The notes beneath the pieces were generated by a model that saw only the letters and a program-made list of their open reading frames with translations, had not been told where the DNA came from and ran no database searches. The position numbers and the translations under genes were made by a program. A stretch of DNA of 57,009 nt, from assembly GCA_029265795.1 (NCBI GenBank), contig JAJUGV010000008.1:1-57009 (forward strand), in the 5' to 3' direction. How positions within the stretch are numbered: the stretch's first letter is position 1; each line of letters starts with the position of its first letter. Source of the stretch: Alcaligenaceae bacterium (GTDB lineage: Bacteria; Pseudomonadota; Gammaproteobacteria; Burkholderiales; Burkholderiaceae_B). Below, in pieces: positions 30,545 through 39,483 of this stretch.

Positions 30545-31663
30545 TTACTTTTCGAGCTGGTTCATATTGCCCTTGTCGTCCACCTTATAGACGGCGAACT
30601 CGAATTCCTTGAGGTCGCCCTTTTCATCGTATTCGACCTTGCCGATGGCAGTATTGAAGCTGGCCTTGTGCATGTAGTCTGCAACCTTGTCCGGGTCTTC
30701 GCCCACGGCCTTGATACTTTCAACCAGAATCTGCACAGCGGCATAAGCCGGCATATTGAAGGCCCCGTTCGGGTTGCGATCGTAGGTCTTGAAGTGCTCG
30801 AGAATCTGCTCGTTGCCTGCCAGCTTGGTAAAGTCGGCCGGCAATGTTACCAGCAGACCTTCAGAAGCAGGGCCTGCAATAGCAATGAGGTCATCATTAG
30901 CAACACCCTCCGGCCCCATGAACTGCGTGCTGAGGCCTTGTTCGCGCGCCTGACGCAGCAACAGACCGAGCTCTGCGTGGTAGCCGCCAAAGTAAATCAG
31001 GCCGGGGTCCATAGACTTGAGCTTGGTAATGACGGCGGAGTAGTCGCTGTCGCCGACGTTGATGCCCTCGTACATAATGACCTCGACACCTTCTTCTTTG
31101 AGTGTGTCGCGCACTTGTGAAGCAATACCGCTACCGTAAGTTTGCTTGTCGTGCAGAATGGCGACGGACTTCGGCTTCAGCGTGCTGGCAATATACGATG
31201 CGGCAAAGGGGCCTTGCTGGTCGTCCCGCCCGATAGTGCGGAAGAAATAGTGAGGCTTGATAGTGTCTGTGACCAGCGGAGATGTAGCCCCCGGAGTAAT
31301 GGCCACAATGCCTTCGTTCTCATAGACGTTCACCGCCGGGACAGTCGTGCCGGAGCAGGCGTGGGCCACGGCGAACTTGGCCCCCGAGTTCACCACGCGG
31401 TTGGCGGCGGGGACGGCCTGCTTGGGTTCGCAGCCGTCATCGATCAGCAACGGTTCGAGCTTTTTGCCGTTGACACCACCTGCGGCATTGAAGGCGTCGA
31501 TGGCGGTCAAAGCACCCGCCTGGATCTGGTCACCGTATTGGGTGGCGGGACCGGTCATGGGCTGCGGAATGCCGATTTTGATGGTATCGGCATAGACGCT
31601 GCCCGCGAAAGCCAAGGCACCTAAGGCCAGGGCGAGGGGTTTCACTCGGATAAAGGACTTCAT
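30545..31663 (-). CDS. livK: Branched-chain amino acid ABC transporter substrate-binding protein
   Basis: A periplasmic type I binding protein of 372 residues. The signal peptide MKSFIRVKPLALALGALAF ends near SVYADT. The mature start DTIKIGIPQPMTGPATQYG is typical of LivJ/LivK. It has a disulphide-forming Cys pair (DGCEPKQ and HACSG), the FRTIGRDDQQGP hinge region, and YFGGYHAELGLLLRQ. The ATG at 31663 has GGAG and AGG elements upstream. It is first gene of the liv operon; proC lies upstream on the same strand with a 199-base gap that must hold the promoter. Family ligands: Leu, Ile, Val and sometimes other amino acids. Confidence 0.94.
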   Translation of the reverse strand: MKSFIRVKPLALALGALAFAGSVYADTIKIGIPQPMTGPATQYGDQIQAGALTAIDAFNAAGGVNGKKLEPLLIDDGCEPKQAVPAANRVVNSGAKFAVAHACSGTTVPAVNVYENEGIVAITPGATSPLVTDTIKPHYFFRTIGRDDQQGPFAASYIASTLKPKSVAILHDKQTYGSGIASQVRDTLKEEGVEVIMYEGINVGDSDYSAVITKLKSMDPGLIYFGGYHAELGLLLRQAREQGLSTQFMGPEGVANDDLIAIAGPASEGLLVTLPADFTKLAGNEQILEHFKTYDRNPNGAFNMPAYAAVQILVESIKAVGEDPDKVADYMHKASFNTAIGKVEYDEKGDLKEFEFAVYKVDDKGNMNQLEK

Positions 31664-31862
31664 GCCTGCGGGTCTCCAATGAATCGTCAATGCGACTCGT
31701 CATGTTCTGACTGAAATGGTTACCACAACGCACTGTCTTGTAGTGATTGCGGCCCGCATATTCTCCGGGCAGGCTTGGTGGGCTGTCACTACGGGTATGC
31801 CCTAGGAAGTGCTAAAACGGAGCCCTATCGAGCCCCATTTCAGCTTGAAATCCTTCGAGGTT

Positions 31863-32693
31863 TCAGGAGAATTCCCGAGACAGTTCAGCCGCTCGACGGG
31901 CCGCAGCCAGCATCGCGCTACGCACTGTGCCGCTGAAGTCTTTTTGTTCAAAAACCTGTAGCGCTGCAGCCGTTGTGCCCCCTTTTGACGTGACGCGCTC
32001 GCGCAATGTAGCCAGATCTTCATGTGACAGCGCTGCCAGCTGCGTCGCGCCGGTCACTGTGGCAATTGCCAGCCGCCGGGCCTGTGCCGGCTGCATGCCC
32101 TGCTCAATGGCGCAGGCGATCATTGCTTCAAGAAACAGAAACACGTAGGCGGGGCCACTACCTGAAAGTGACGTCACCACATCGATGGCGTGATCGTCTT
32201 CGACCCAGACGACTTCGCCGACAGCCTTGAACAGAGTCTCGACCTGAGTACGCTCGGCATCGTTTACCCCGCTGCCGGCCATGAGCCCGGTTGCACCCGC
32301 AGCAATAAGAGCAGGCGTATTCGGCATGCAGCGCACGAGACGTGTCCATGGTTCCTGTGGCGTACCCAACCACTGCCCCAGTGTTTCGGCTGATATGCCG
32401 GCGGCGACGCTCACCACCAGCGTATCGGGCTGCAGGTAGGGCCGTAAGCCTGCAACGGTTTCCTTCATGAATTGTGGCTTAACAGCCAGCAACCAGATAC
32501 GACGGCTTGCCAGCTGCTCATTGGCTTGAGTTGCGGTCGTGCAGCCCTGTTCCGCCCAGTGTTTCAGGACTTCCGGATTGATATCGACGACGTGAACATC
32601 GTGAGCGCCGCAGCGTTTACCGATAAGGCCGGCGCCCAGGGCCGAGGCCATATTGCCGCCACCAATGAATGCTAGGGTGAGTTCGTGGTTCAT
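31863..32693 (-). CDS. proC: Pyrroline-5-carboxylate reductase
   Basis: Last step of proline synthesis, reducing pyrroline-5-carboxylate with NAD(P)H. It has 276 residues. The Rossmann loop GGGNMASALGAGL lies near residue 11. The substrate-binding region has VVSVAAGISAETL, RCMPNTPALIAAGAT, SLSGSGPAYVFLFLEAM and the C-terminal signature LRERVTSKGGTTAAAL. It is divergent from ugpB and same-strand with livK. No other proline gene is nearby. Confidence 0.96.
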   Translation of the reverse strand: MNHELTLAFIGGGNMASALGAGLIGKRCGAHDVHVVDINPEVLKHWAEQGCTTATQANEQLASRRIWLLAVKPQFMKETVAGLRPYLQPDTLVVSVAAGISAETLGQWLGTPQEPWTRLVRCMPNTPALIAAGATGLMAGSGVNDAERTQVETLFKAVGEVVWVEDDHAIDVVTSLSGSGPAYVFLFLEAMIACAIEQGMQPAQARRLAIATVTGATQLAALSHEDLATLRERVTSKGGTTAAALQVFEQKDFSGTVRSAMLAAARRAAELSREFS

Positions 32694-32725
32694 GCCGATA
32701 TTGTACGTTTCGTTTTGAGGATGCG

Positions 32726-32755
32726 TTGACGCGCTTTCACGAATGTGGCTACATT
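32726..32755 (+). promoter_or_regulatory. Candidate sigma-70 promoter upstream of ugpB
   Basis: TTGACG at 32726-32731 and TACATT at 32750-32755 with an 18-base spacer. The start point would be near 32762, leaving a leader of about 130 bases that contains the Pho-box-like repeats. It is a moderate match only; a PhoB-dependent start further downstream is an alternative. Confidence 0.4.
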
Positions 32756-32774
32756 GGAGCGCCTCGGACGTTCC

Positions 32775-32803
32775 TCGTCACGTCCCTGTCATAGTCATGC
32801 CAT
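32775..32803 (+). promoter_or_regulatory. Tandem Pho-box-like repeats upstream of ugpB
   Basis: Three 7-mers with 11-bp periodicity: TCGTCAC (32775-32781), CTGTCAT (32786-32792) and ATGCCAT (32797-32803), each separated by 4 bases. The PhoB consensus is CTGTCAY repeats with 4-base spacers; the middle copy is perfect and the outer ones have two or so mismatches each. The position about 90 bases before ugpB fits phosphate-starvation control known for ugp in E. coli. Confidence 0.55.
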
Positions 32804-32891
32804 AGACTTCTGCAGCTTCATCGCCCCGGCGCACTGGTATTTCCAACTAGCCAATCGTGCCGGACCCGACGCTTATCTCAGGAGAGTCACC

Positions 32892-34199
32892 ATGAAAATC
32901 AAAATCCTCGCTCTTTCCCTGGCCGGCCTGCTTGCCGGCATGGGAAGTGCGCAAGCCGCTACAGAGATCACCTTCTGGCATTCCATGGAGGGCGCACTTG
33001 GCGACCGGGTGAACGAACTGGTGGATGGATTCAATAAGAGCCAGTCAGACTACACCGTGAACGCGATTTACAAGGGCACCTATGGCGAGTCGATGAACGC
33101 CGGCATTGCAGCCTTTCGGGCCGGTAACGCTCCCGATATCCTGCAGGTATTCGAAGTGGGCACGGCTACCATGATGCATGCTAAGGGCGCTATCAAACCT
33201 GTACAGGAAATGTCCGAGGAAGTGGGCGACCCCATCGATTCGTCCGCCTTTCTAGGTGCGGTGGCCAGCTATTACTCCTCGGGCGAGGGCAAACTGATTT
33301 CCATGCCTTTTAACAGCTCGACGCCGGTGCTCTATTACAACAAAGACGCGTTCAAGAAGGCCGGCCTGGATCCTGACAACCCCCCGAAAACTTGGAAGGA
33401 AGTCGCAGCCGCCGGCAAAAAACTGCGCGAAGCCGGTCTGGAATGCGGTTACACCACCGGCTGGCCGTCCTGGATCCAACTGGAAACCTTCGCCGCCTGG
33501 CATAACGTTCCCTACGCCACCCAAAATAACGGCTTTGACGGCTTGGATGCCCGGCTGAGTGTGGATGGGCCGGCCTTCGTCAAGCATTTCGATTTCCTGG
33601 CACAGATGGCCAAAGACGGATCGTTCACGTATGGCGGCCGCGGTGACGCATCCAACGCCCTATTTACTTCGGGCCGCTGCGGCATGTTCACCGGTTCCAG
33701 CGGCTCACGAGCCAATATTATTCGCAACGGTAATTTCGAATTCGGCACCTCCACCCTTCCCTATCATGACGATGTTGAGGGTGCCCCGCAAAACACCATC
33801 ATCGGCGGCGCATCGCTGTGGGTATTCGCCAATAAGACACCCGAGGTCTATAAGGGTGTGACCCAGTTCTTCAAATACATTTCCAGCCCGGAGCTGGCCG
33901 CGAAATGGCATCAGGAAACAGGCTATGTACCGGTGACTAAAGCCGGTTACGATGTCACCGAGAAGTCCGGCTTCTACGACAAGAACCCGGGTACCGACGT
34001 TGCAGTGCGTCAGCTTGATGCCGACACAACCGAACATTCTCGCGGCGTCCGACTGGGGTTCCTGCCACAGATTCGTGAAATTGCTGACGGTGAAATGGAA
34101 CGCATCTTCGCCGGCGAAGTGAGCGCCGAAGACGGCCTGAAGCGTGTGGTTGAGCGGGGCAACGACCTGCTCAAGCGTTTCGAGTCCAGCGTCCGTTAA
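32892..34199 (+). CDS. ugpB: sn-Glycerol-3-phosphate ABC transporter substrate-binding protein
   Basis: A periplasmic binding protein for glycerol-3-phosphate and glycerophosphodiesters, 435 residues. The signal peptide MKIKILALSLAGLLAGMGSAQA is clear. The mature start TEITFWHSMEGALGDRVNELVDGFN is characteristic of UgpB, as are VYKGTYGE-like IYKGTYGESMNAGIAAFRAG, GRCGMFTGSSGSRANI and the C-terminal GEMERIFAGEVSAEDGL. The ATG at 32892 has AGGAGA upstream. It heads ugpBAEC, with Pho-box-like repeats before it and a terminator-like hairpin after it. Confidence 0.95.
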   Translation: MKIKILALSLAGLLAGMGSAQAATEITFWHSMEGALGDRVNELVDGFNKSQSDYTVNAIYKGTYGESMNAGIAAFRAGNAPDILQVFEVGTATMMHAKGAIKPVQEMSEEVGDPIDSSAFLGAVASYYSSGEGKLISMPFNSSTPVLYYNKDAFKKAGLDPDNPPKTWKEVAAAGKKLREAGLECGYTTGWPSWIQLETFAAWHNVPYATQNNGFDGLDARLSVDGPAFVKHFDFLAQMAKDGSFTYGGRGDASNALFTSGRCGMFTGSSGSRANIIRNGNFEFGTSTLPYHDDVEGAPQNTIIGGASLWVFANKTPEVYKGVTQFFKYISSPELAAKWHQETGYVPVTKAGYDVTEKSGFYDKNPGTDVAVRQLDADTTEHSRGVRLGFLPQIREIADGEMERIFAGEVSAEDGLKRVVERGNDLLKRFESSVR

Positions 34200-34219
34200 A
34201 CCAAATCAGTCTGAGAGCC

Positions 34220-34239
34220 GCTGCGCCCGCAGGCGCAGC
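34220..34239 (+). terminator. First hairpin after ugpB
   Basis: A perfect 8-bp stem, GCTGCGCC and GGCGCAGC, with a CGCA tetraloop, 20 bases after the ugpB stop. It has no T-run. It probably protects the 3' end of ugpB mRNA or acts with the second hairpin just downstream. Confidence 0.55.
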
Positions 34240-34256
34240 ACTCAAACAACGAAGCG

Positions 34257-34284
34257 GCACCTGCCATCGCGGCAGGTGCATTTT
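34257..34284 (+). terminator. Second hairpin, terminator-like, between ugpB and ugpA
   Basis: A perfect 9-bp stem, GCACCTGCC and GGCAGGTGC, with a 5-base loop, followed by ATTTTC. It ends 14 bases before the ugpA start. It probably gives partial termination so that the binding protein is made in excess of the permease. Confidence 0.65.
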
Positions 34285-34298
34285 CGCTCGAGCCTGCC

Positions 34299-35180
34299 AT
34301 GGAAAAACGCGTCGTTTTCAACCACAAAACCCTGCCCTATCTGTTGGTGGCGCCTCAACTGGCGATCACCATTATTTTCTTTTTTCTTCCGGCAGGTCAG
34401 GCCTTATGGCAGGCATTCCATCTGGAAGACCCCTTTGGTCTGTCCTCCACCTTCGTGGGCCTCGAGAATTTCCGCGAACTACTGAGCGAGCGCGAATATC
34501 TCAATTCTTTTAAAGTCACAGCGATTTTTTCGGCTTTAGTCGCAGTATTGGGCTTAGGTGTGTCGCTGCTGCTAGCAGTAATGGCCAACCGGGTGGTGCG
34601 CGCAGCAGGCTTCTACCGTAACCTGCTTATCTGGCCTTACGCTGTAGCAACGGCCGTGGCGGGTGTTCTGTGGCTGTTCATGTTCTCGCCGTCTGTAGGA
34701 ATCTTGGCTGTCTACCTGATGGAAGCGGGGCTCGCGTGGAACCCTCGCCTGAGCGCCGATGATGCCATGGCACTGGTGGTGCTGGCATCTGTCTGGAAGC
34801 AGATTTCGTACAACTTCATTTTTTTCCTGGCCGGCTTGCAGGCCATTCCCCAGTCGCTGTTAGAGGCCGCAGCCATTGATGGAGCCAGCCCATTTCGCCG
34901 CTTCTGGACAATCGTCTTTCCCCTACTTTCCCCCACCACCTTCTTTCTTCTGGTGGTGAATGTCATTTACGCCTTTTTCGACACCTTTGCCATCATCGAC
35001 ATCATGACGCAAGGTGGGCCGGGCACTTCGACCTCCATCCTGGTCTACAGAGTCTATACAACCGGCTTCAAAGGCCTGGATATCGGCTCGTCCGCGGCAC
35101 AATCGGTGATTCTGATGCTTATCGTGGTGGCGCTGACTGTCGTGCAGTTCCGCTATATCGACCGGAAGGTCAATTACTAA
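34299..35180 (+). CDS. ugpA: sn-Glycerol-3-phosphate ABC transporter permease UgpA
   Basis: An inner-membrane permease of 293 residues with six hydrophobic segments. It has typical starts [27 protein letters not shown] and [11 protein letters not shown]. The EAA coupling loop is visible as [26 protein letters not shown]. It ends 21 bases before ugpE. It belongs to the Ugp importer with UgpB, UgpE and UgpC. Confidence 0.95.
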   Translation: MEKRVVFNHKTLPYLLVAPQLAITIIFFFLPAGQALWQAFHLEDPFGLSSTFVGLENFRELLSEREYLNSFKVTAIFSALVAVLGLGVSLLLAVMANRVVRAAGFYRNLLIWPYAVATAVAGVLWLFMFSPSVGILAVYLMEAGLAWNPRLSADDAMALVVLASVWKQISYNFIFFLAGLQAIPQSLLEAAAIDGASPFRRFWTIVFPLLSPTTFFLLVVNVIYAFFDTFAIIDIMTQGGPGTSTSILVYRVYTTGFKGLDIGSSAAQSVILMLIVVALTVVQFRYIDRKVNY

Positions 35181-35201
35181 TTGACCTGTGAGGCCTATGC
35201 A

Positions 35202-36041
35202 ATGATTGAACGGCGTCCCCTGCTCGACATTCTTTCCCACTTGATTTTGCTGCTCGGAGTGGCGGTCATTGCGTTTCCGCTCTATGTCGCCCTGATCGCG
35301 TCCACGCAGACTGCACAAGAAGTGGCGCAAGCGCCCATGTCTTTGTTGCCGGGAAATCAGTTCTTCAACAACTACAAGGCCGTTCTGACCGGGACCGGCG
35401 GCAGCCCCGACGTTGCGCGGATGATGTGGGTAAGTTCCGTCATGGCCCTGGTGATCGCCGTGGGCAAGATCATCATTTCCATGTTGTCGGCCTTTGCGGT
35501 GGTTTATTTCCGCTTTCGACTACGAATGTTCTTTTTCTGGATGATTTTCGTCACGCTCATGCTGCCGGTCGAAGTCCGTATTACTTCCACCTACGAGGTC
35601 GTAGCGAACCTTGGCATGCTCAACAGCTACGCGGGCCTGACACTGCCGCTTATTGCGTCTGCCACAGCCACTTTCTTATTCCGGCAGTTCTTTCTGACGG
35701 TTCCTGACGAGCTGGTTGAGGCAGCGCGCATCGATGGGGCCGGCCCCATGCGGTTTTTTAAAGACATCCTTCTGCCGCTTTCCAAAACCAGTATCGCAGC
35801 TCTGTTCGTCATTCAGTTTATCTATGGCTGGAACCAGTATCTATGGCCCCTCATCATGACGACCAGCGAAGACATGTATCCCATCGTCGTAGGCATCAAA
35901 CGCATGATTTCCGGCGGCGACGCCGTAACCGACTGGAACCTGGTCATGGCGACTGCTCTGCTGGCTATGCTGCCGCCGGCTTTGGTCGTCTTGCTGATGC
36001 AGAAATGGTTCGTAAAGGGACTGATAGACTCCGAAAAATGA
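35202..36041 (+). CDS. ugpE: sn-Glycerol-3-phosphate ABC transporter permease UgpE
   Basis: The second permease, 279 residues, six membrane segments. [20 protein letters not shown] is the UgpE-type start. The EAA loop reads [26 protein letters not shown]. The C terminus [14 protein letters not shown] matches the family. The ATG at 35202 has GAGG about 9 bases upstream; a TTG seven codons earlier is less likely. ugpC follows after 27 bases. Confidence 0.95.
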   Translation: MIERRPLLDILSHLILLLGVAVIAFPLYVALIASTQTAQEVAQAPMSLLPGNQFFNNYKAVLTGTGGSPDVARMMWVSSVMALVIAVGKIIISMLSAFAVVYFRFRLRMFFFWMIFVTLMLPVEVRITSTYEVVANLGMLNSYAGLTLPLIASATATFLFRQFFLTVPDELVEAARIDGAGPMRFFKDILLPLSKTSIAALFVIQFIYGWNQYLWPLIMTTSEDMYPIVVGIKRMISGGDAVTDWNLVMATALLAMLPPALVVLLMQKWFVKGLIDSEK

Positions 36042-36068
36042 GAGCCGCGCTGAAAGCGTGAGACAACT

Positions 36069-37154
36069 ATGGCAACCCTGAGTTTTAAGAACGTCAAGAA
36101 AACCTACCCCGGCAATGTAGCCGTCATTCACGGGCTCGACCTGGAAGTGAAAGATGGCGAGTTCATTGTCATTGTCGGGCCGTCCGGCTGCGGCAAGTCG
36201 ACGCTGATGCGTATGGTGGCGGGGCTGGAGTCCATTACTGAAGGCGAAATCGAGATCGATGGCAAGGTCGTTAACCATCTTGAGCCGGCTGAACGCGACA
36301 TCGCCATGGTCTTCCAGAACTATGCGCTCTACCCCCATATGTCGGTCTACGAGAATATGGCGTACGGGCTGAAGATACGGGGGCTATCTAAAGGCGAAGT
36401 GCGTGAGCGCGTTGACGCGGCGGCTGAGATTCTGGAATTGAGTCACCTTTTGGAGCGCCGGCCGCGCCAACTGTCAGGGGGGCAGCGCCAGCGCGTAGCG
36501 ATGGGTCGCGCCATTGTTCGTGAACCGAAGGTCTTTCTGTTTGACGAACCCCTGTCCAATCTCGATGCCAAGCTGCGCGTGCAGATGCGCCTGGAAATTC
36601 AAAAGCTTCATCGACGCTTAGAAACCACCAGCCTCTATGTTACGCACGATCAGGTCGAAGCCATGACCCTGGCTCAGCGCATGATAGTCATGAACAGAGG
36701 TGTGGCGGAACAGATCGGTACGCCGGCCCAGGTGTTCGAAAAACCGGCCAGCACATTTGTGGCCGCCTTCATCGGCTCCCCACCCATGAACCTTATTCCG
36801 GTCAGGGTAGATACGCTCAGACGGGTGCGGGACGAGAAAGGGGTCGGGCTCGATATACCAGGGCGCCTCGTTCCAGCCAGTATTGAAGACCGCGAATGCT
36901 ACCTGGGTATGCGGCCCGAGCACATGCGGCTGCACACGCCGGGCATACCAATGGAAGTGGAGATGATTGAGGTGCTGGGTTCTGAGCAACTTGTGCACGG
37001 CCGCCACGGCGACACGGCGATCGTGGTGCGCTGCCCGGTAAACGAAACGCGCAAGAACCCTTTGCAGGTGGGGGAAACCATCCAAGTGGGTGATGACGGG
37101 CTACACCCTTTGCACTGGTTCGATTTGAAGACCGGCAAGCGGATCGAAGACTAA
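36069..37154 (+). CDS. ugpC: sn-Glycerol-3-phosphate ABC transporter ATPase UgpC
   Basis: A MalK-type ATPase of 361 residues. Walker [10 protein letters not shown] is at 37-45, signature [14 protein letters not shown], Walker [13 protein letters not shown], and a C-terminal TOBE/regulatory domain at about 240-350 ([30 protein letters not shown]). It energises uptake and in E. coli the C-terminal domain senses phosphate. No ugpQ phosphodiesterase gene follows; a strong terminator ends the operon. Confidence 0.95.
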   Translation: MATLSFKNVKKTYPGNVAVIHGLDLEVKDGEFIVIVGPSGCGKSTLMRMVAGLESITEGEIEIDGKVVNHLEPAERDIAMVFQNYALYPHMSVYENMAYGLKIRGLSKGEVRERVDAAAEILELSHLLERRPRQLSGGQRQRVAMGRAIVREPKVFLFDEPLSNLDAKLRVQMRLEIQKLHRRLETTSLYVTHDQVEAMTLAQRMIVMNRGVAEQIGTPAQVFEKPASTFVAAFIGSPPMNLIPVRVDTLRRVRDEKGVGLDIPGRLVPASIEDRECYLGMRPEHMRLHTPGIPMEVEMIEVLGSEQLVHGRHGDTAIVVRCPVNETRKNPLQVGETIQVGDDGLHPLHWFDLKTGKRIED

Positions 37155-37185
37155 GCTGGTGATGCGCCGTTGTATCGCCTAAAGC

Positions 37186-37221
37186 ATTACGGCCCCGAAT
37201 CACGCCGGGGCCGTAATTTTT
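37186..37221. terminator. Strong terminator after ugpC
   Basis: A perfect 12-bp inverted repeat, ATTACGGCCCCG at 37186-37197 and CGGGGCCGTAAT at 37206-37217, with an 8-base loop, followed directly by TTTT. It lies 32 bases after the ugpC stop and 50 bases from the end of the convergent binding-protein gene, so it may stop both. Confidence 0.92.
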
Positions 37222-37270
37222 GTGGCATGGCCACACGGGCCGGGCCTACGCCGCCCGTGGGTCAATACGC

Positions 37271-38398
37271 TTATTGCTTATAGACTTCTTTGCTGCCGTC
37301 CTGTTTCCAGGTGAAGACATCAAAGCGGAACTCTTCCAGGTCGCCCTGGTCATCCCATGTGAGTTCGCCGATTGGTGTGCTGACCTTGTTGGCCCGCAGC
37401 CATTCCGCCACCTTCACAGGGTCGTCTTCACCCACCCCCTTGATGCCTTCCGCAATTGCCGTGGTGGCTGAAAACGCCGTGAGCTGAAACGCCCCGCCGG
37501 CATTGCGCTTCTTGTCTTCGAAGGCCTTGACCACGTCTGCGTTGGCCGGATCTTGCGTGAAGTCGGCGGGCAGAGTCACCAGCATGCCGTCTACGGCTGC
37601 ACCGGCTATGGCATTGATGTCGGGGTTGCCTACACCTTCAGGCCCCATGAACTTGGCTTTCAGGCCTTGTTCGGAACCTTGACGCAGCAAGAGACCCATT
37701 TCAGGATGATAGCCGCCGTAGTAGACGAAATCGGCACCACTGCTGCGGATCTTGGTGATGACGGCGGAATAATCGCTGTCGCCCGCGTTAATGCCTTCAA
37801 ACATGGTGACCTTGACGCCGGCCTTTTCCAGTTCGTCGCGCACTGCCGCTGCGATCCCCTGGCCGTAGGACTGCTTGTCGTGAAGAACGGCTACGGCTTG
37901 GGGTTTGATGGTGTTGATAATGAACTGTGCCGCTGCCGGACCTTGTTGATCATCGCGCCCAATGGTGCGGAAGATCATTTCGTAGTTCTTACCGTCGGTC
38001 ACGGCAGGCGCCGTTGCAGACGGCGATATCATCAGCACACCTTCGCTATCGTAGATATTGGTGGCGGCGATGGTAGCGCCGGAGCATACGTGCCCCACGA
38101 CATAGTGGATGCCGTCGTTCACGACGCGGTTGGCGACGACCGGCCCCTGCTTGGGTTCGCAGGAGTCGTCCATGATGACGGTTTCCAATTGCTTGCCGAG
38201 CACACCGCCGGAGGCGTTGATCATCTCGACTGCGGTATCTACACCTTCTTTCACCATGGCGCCGTATTGCGTCACCGCACCCGTAAACGGCCCGGCGATG
38301 GCGATTTTGATGGTGTCGTTTGCGTGTGCGCCGGTCGATACCAACATACCGGCAACCAGGCCCAGCGCTGCCGCTAGGGGTGTGAATTTTGCTTTCAT
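37271..38398 (-). CDS. Second branched-chain amino acid type substrate-binding protein (LivK paralogue)
   Basis: A periplasmic binding protein of 375 residues, signal peptide ending near STGAHAND. It is clearly paralogous to the livK product 6 kb away: shared segments include TIKIAIAGPFTGAVTQYG, FRTIGRDDQQGP, GGYHPEMGLLLRQ, FMGPEGVGNPD and LVTLPADFT, and both keep the early Cys pair. The ATG at 38398 has GGGAGG about 6 bases upstream. It has no transporter genes of its own, so it probably delivers a related amino acid to LivHMGF, as LivJ and LivK share one permease in E. coli. oxyR lies upstream on the same strand with a 93-base gap. Confidence 0.92.
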   Translation of the reverse strand: MKAKFTPLAAALGLVAGMLVSTGAHANDTIKIAIAGPFTGAVTQYGAMVKEGVDTAVEMINASGGVLGKQLETVIMDDSCEPKQGPVVANRVVNDGIHYVVGHVCSGATIAATNIYDSEGVLMISPSATAPAVTDGKNYEMIFRTIGRDDQQGPAAAQFIINTIKPQAVAVLHDKQSYGQGIAAAVRDELEKAGVKVTMFEGINAGDSDYSAVITKIRSSGADFVYYGGYHPEMGLLLRQGSEQGLKAKFMGPEGVGNPDINAIAGAAVDGMLVTLPADFTQDPANADVVKAFEDKKRNAGGAFQLTAFSATTAIAEGIKGVGEDDPVKVAEWLRANKVSTPIGELTWDDQGDLEEFRFDVFTWKQDGSKEVYKQ

Positions 38399-38491
38399 AA
38401 ATCCTCCCGAAAGTTTGCCGCTTAGCATACACCGGCGACGACGCGTGAAGCGTTATGAGGTCCTGCTATTGGGGGTAAACCCCAGCATCAA

Positions 38492-39445
38492 TTAAGCGCT
38501 TTCGGATTCGGAGAGGTAAAGCACTCCCGGCAAGGCGCAATCCCGTATGCTCGTCGCCAGAGCACGGATGGCGGCCGGTCGTGGGAAACTCTTGCGCCAG
38601 ATCAGTACCACACGACGGTCGGGTACCGGTTCATCAAATGGTATGTAACGCAGCAGGCGCCCTTCAGCATCATTGGAAGCCCCTGTCACAGTCAGCGAGC
38701 TCGCCGGCATCACCGTCACGCCGATGCCCGCCGCTACCATATGCCTGATGGTTTCTAGTGAAGAGCCCTCGAAGCTACGCTGAATACCTTCGCTGGATTC
38801 GGAGTAGCGTGCGAACTCCGGGCAAACTTCCAGTACTTGATCGCGGAAACAATGGCCGGTGCCCAGCAGCAGCATGGTCTCGGTCTTGAGCTCATCCGGG
38901 TGGATACTGTCGCGTTCGGCCCAGGGATGGTTTGCCGGCACCGCCACTACAAACGGTTCGTCGTATAAAGGCTCTATCGCCAAACCCGAATCCGGTATGG
39001 GCAGCGCAGCAATTGCGCAATCCAATTCACCCTGTCGCAGCAGCTCCAGCAACCGCGTCGTGTAGTTCTCCTGCAGCACCAAGGGCATCTGCGGAGTCTG
39101 TTCAACCTGGGTGGGTACCAGGCGGGGCAGCAGATAAGGAGCAATGGTATAGATGATACCCACCCTTAATGGCCCGGCCAGCGGATCTTCACCCTGACGC
39201 GCAATTTCTTTAATTAGAGCGGCCTCTTCCAGCACCTTCTGAGCCTGTGCGACCACACGCAGGCCCACATCCGTAACACCGATTTCACTGCCGCCCCGTT
39301 CGAAGAGCACCACGCCCAGCTCGTCTTCGAGCTTGCGAATCGCCACAGACAGCGTAGGCTGACTGACGTAGCAGGCCTCGGCTGCACGCCCGAAATGGCG
39401 TTCCCTGGCGACTGCAACAATGTATTTGAGTTCCGTAAGAGTCAT
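38492..39445 (-). CDS. oxyR: Hydrogen peroxide-sensing LysR-type regulator OxyR
   Basis: A peroxide sensor of 317 residues. The HTH is near residues 16-40 (FGRAAEACYVSQPTLSVAIRKLE). The two redox cysteines are Cys199 and Cys208 in GHCFRDQVLEVC, the same spacing and numbering as E. coli OxyR, so disulphide activation should be intact. The ATG at 39445 gives the standard start MTLTELKYIVAVARE. recG lies 38 bases upstream on the same strand; oxyR beside recG is common in Burkholderiales. The catalase at the window start is a likely target. Confidence 0.96.
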   Translation of the reverse strand: MTLTELKYIVAVARERHFGRAAEACYVSQPTLSVAIRKLEDELGVVLFERGGSEIGVTDVGLRVVAQAQKVLEEAALIKEIARQGEDPLAGPLRVGIIYTIAPYLLPRLVPTQVEQTPQMPLVLQENYTTRLLELLRQGELDCAIAALPIPDSGLAIEPLYDEPFVVAVPANHPWAERDSIHPDELKTETMLLLGTGHCFRDQVLEVCPEFARYSESSEGIQRSFEGSSLETIRHMVAAGIGVTVMPASSLTVTGASNDAEGRLLRYIPFDEPVPDRRVVLIWRKSFPRPAAIRALATSIRDCALPGVLYLSESESA

Positions 39446-39483
39446 GGTGAATTCCTGGCATGACACTCCCCGCAAGGGGCGAG

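Noticed and set aside
37553-38377. 274-codon open frame antisense to the second binding-protein gene
   Set aside because: Shadow frame; composition reflects the reverse complement of the real gene.
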